Shown in pieces: positions 62,223-64,000 of a stretch of DNA of 64,000 nucleotides. Where the stretch lies: NCBI RefSeq assembly GCF_910589235.1, contig NC_060956.1, forward strand, positions 5,900,499 to 5,964,498, read 5' to 3'. Source of the DNA: Vespa crabro. Its lineage: Eukaryota; Arthropoda; Insecta; Hymenoptera; Vespidae. A program made the position numbers and the translations under genes. Numbering within the stretch: position 1 is the stretch's first letter; every line of letters begins with the position of its first letter. Under the pieces are notes generated by a model, which saw only the letters and a list, made by a program, of their open reading frames with translations, made no database searches and was not told the DNA's origin.

Positions 62223-63959
62223 ATGGGCCCACCACCAGTAGTCACAGGAATATCACCTAAGGAAGGGCCACCTGGAACTCGTGTAATAGTACGTGGAGAA
62301 TTCTTGGGTACTAAAGCTTTAGATTTAATAGGTTTGTTTCATTTCACTTTGTGCGAAGTAATGTGATTGTACAATGAGATTCTATTTTTTATTATTTTAT
62401 GTTATTTTTTATATATATAGGGTTGACAATTTGTGGATGTGATTGTCTTTTATCTGCTGAATGGAAATCATCAAACAAAATTATTGCTAGATCAGGTCCA
62501 TGTAAAGGCCGTGGTGATATTATAGTAACAACTCGTACTGGTGGTCAAGGAACATCAACAGTACAATTCCGTGGTTATCATGAAACAATAGGACCTATGA
62601 AAGAATCAGCTGTATGGGTAGATGAAGCACCTCTACAGAGCTTTGTTTGGGGTAGAAGAGCATTATCACCAACAAATTATCAACAAGAAGATCCTTTAGG
62701 ACTTAGTGTGGAAGGAAATGAGTATGGATCTTTGTCATTTTGCGATGTCGATATTTTATGTTGTAAATAGAACTTTAAAAAATAATTTATTATATTTATT
62801 TATAGTAAAAAGTTTCCTGATGATGAATTAATAGAATTATTTGGAGATGCTACTGATGATCTCACTAGTGAAAAATTTCATCCAGGTTGGTTTTTATTGC
62901 AACATCATCATGCTACAACATTAGAAGACTTAAAAGCAGGCTTAACTTTTCTTAAGAGAAAAGTAAATTCTCAAAAAGAAGGACAATTGTCCTTTTTGAA
63001 GGCATGTAGTTTCGCAATTTTTTATAAATGATATTTTTAACCTATTTTTAGTTACTATTACTATATTTGTAATTATATAGGCAAATGTGGGATCAGTAAT
63101 GGAACAACTTGATACAGTAATGCTTCTTAAAGAGCAGTTTGAATTAGATATGAAAAATTATGGAACTGATCCCATTGAACAACTTGAGAAAGCTATTAAA
63201 CAATCAATGTCAGAAGCTAATAAATTATTTGATGAAGTGTTAGCAAGAAGAGATAGAGCAGATGCTACAAGAAATGTTTTAACTGTTATGCAGCGCTATA
63301 AGTTTCTGTTTTGCATGCCAATTAATATGGAAAGAAATATAGAACGTGGAAATTATGATTTGGTTATTAATGATTATGCAAGAGTAAAAAATTTATTTAG
63401 GAACACTGAAGTGGAAGTATTTAAAATAGTATTAGCAGAAATAGAAAACAGAATTACAACTCTTAAAACATTATTACGAAAGAAGCTTGAAGAAATGCCA
63501 CTTAGTTTAGAAGAACATAAAAAAATAATTAGAAATCTTGTTAATCTTGAAACAGAAGGTGATGTGGGTTGGGATGCCATTGGTATGTATATATAAAGTA
63601 ATTCTATTATTAACTCATTAACTATTAGACTAACTAAGAAAAATATATAATTTTATGTTTTAGTTTCTCATGCAAACTGTTTAGATAAAAGCATAAATGC
63701 TTGTGTACATGAGCATTTAGAAATAAAAAACACAATTTTGGAGGATTCTGGTAAAACTTCAAAACATGTACTGGTTACAGGAAAACAATTTCAAAGTAAC
63801 AGAAATGATAGAAATAATACATCAATACAAGTATCATGCATTCAAGCTATTTATGATATATTAATTCAACAGTTGCCTAATCTATGGAGATTAGGACAAA
63901 GTTATTTCAGTGGACAGTTGCACGTAGCAGTAGATGTTGAGAAACAAATTCCCTTTAAG
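62223..63959 (+). CDS. Sec5: Exocyst complex component 2 (SEC5), 5' part
   Basis: Five exons are visible, 62223-62331, 62421-62721, 62806-63001, 63081-63582 and 63664-63959, in phase for about 468 residues; the gene runs off the window within the next intron (human EXOC2 924). The N-terminal IPT/TIG domain, which binds Ral GTPases, is recognisable: PVVTGISPKEGPPGTRVIV ... LTICGCDCLLSAEW ... GRGDIIVTTRTGGQGTS. The exocyst body follows with FPDDELIELFGDA, HPGWFLLQHHHATTLEDLKA and LARRDRADATRNVLTVMQRY. The exocyst tethers secretory vesicles to the plasma membrane. The third intron (63002-63080) must use a GC donor (AAG|GCATGT) to stay in frame. Confidence 0.94.
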
Positions 63960-64000
63960 GTAAAAAAGAAACTAAAAATATATAATCTTTCTTTGAAATA

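Overview
The window looks like an AT-rich insect chromosome, most likely an aculeate hymenopteran. Genes are split by short GT-AG introns, microsatellites are abundant, and every recognised protein is an animal housekeeping or accessory gene. The exact species cannot be read from the sequence. There are no bacterial-style operons, CRISPR arrays or rRNA genes. All gene models below were assembled by eye from splice sites with reading phase checked across every junction; no database search was run.

Layout. 1-4997: AT-rich sequence with microsatellites, a small hairpin and two exon-like fragments. 4998-8302: a decayed Ty3/gypsy-type LTR retrotransposon with a 4-bp target duplication; most of its reverse transcriptase is deleted but its integrase frame is open. 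9283-10566 (+): HDHD3-like HAD phosphatase. 11090-12442 (-): DHRS4, a peroxisomal SDR. 12928-14246 (-): cyclophilin PPIE/Cyp33. 14787-16313 (+): succinate-semialdehyde dehydrogenase. 17165-24159 (-): SLC22/Orct organic cation transporter with a 4.1-kb first intron. 26564-29171 (+): MGAT4 N-glycan branching enzyme. 29172-32851: repeat-rich stretch with a ~600-bp palindrome framed by two ~115-bp direct repeats. 32852-33800 (-): COX7B-like small complex IV subunit. 34122-35641 (+): probable CFAP221-like axonemal protein. 36417-39343 (-): a fusion of a catalytically decayed integrase core to fifteen C2H2 zinc fingers. 40620-42394 (+): ADP-dependent glucokinase. 43354-49627 (-): ZNF318-like matrin zinc-finger protein. 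50984-54535 (+): muskelin. 57592-58430 (+): proteasome PSMB2. 59444-61204 (-): signal peptide peptidase HM13. 62223-end (+): exocyst SEC5 (EXOC2), cut by the window edge.

The genes do not form one pathway. Nearly all neighbours lie in alternating orientation, so most intergenic gaps are either shared divergent promoters (PPIE/SSADH, COX7B/CFAP221, integrase-zinc-finger/ADPGK, ZNF318/muskelin, SPP/SEC5) or shared 3' ends.

The most unusual item is the integrase-zinc-finger gene at 36.4-39.3 kb: three exons join in phase into about 927 residues, the transposon-type integrase core stays open although the second metal-binding Asp is Gly, and the fingers show a three-finger internal periodicity. 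This reads as an exapted (domesticated) transposable-element protein. Second are the composite palindrome at 30.5-31.8 kb and the gypsy element, whose two LTRs differ by exactly 61 bp in an intron-like segment bounded by 12-bp direct repeats.
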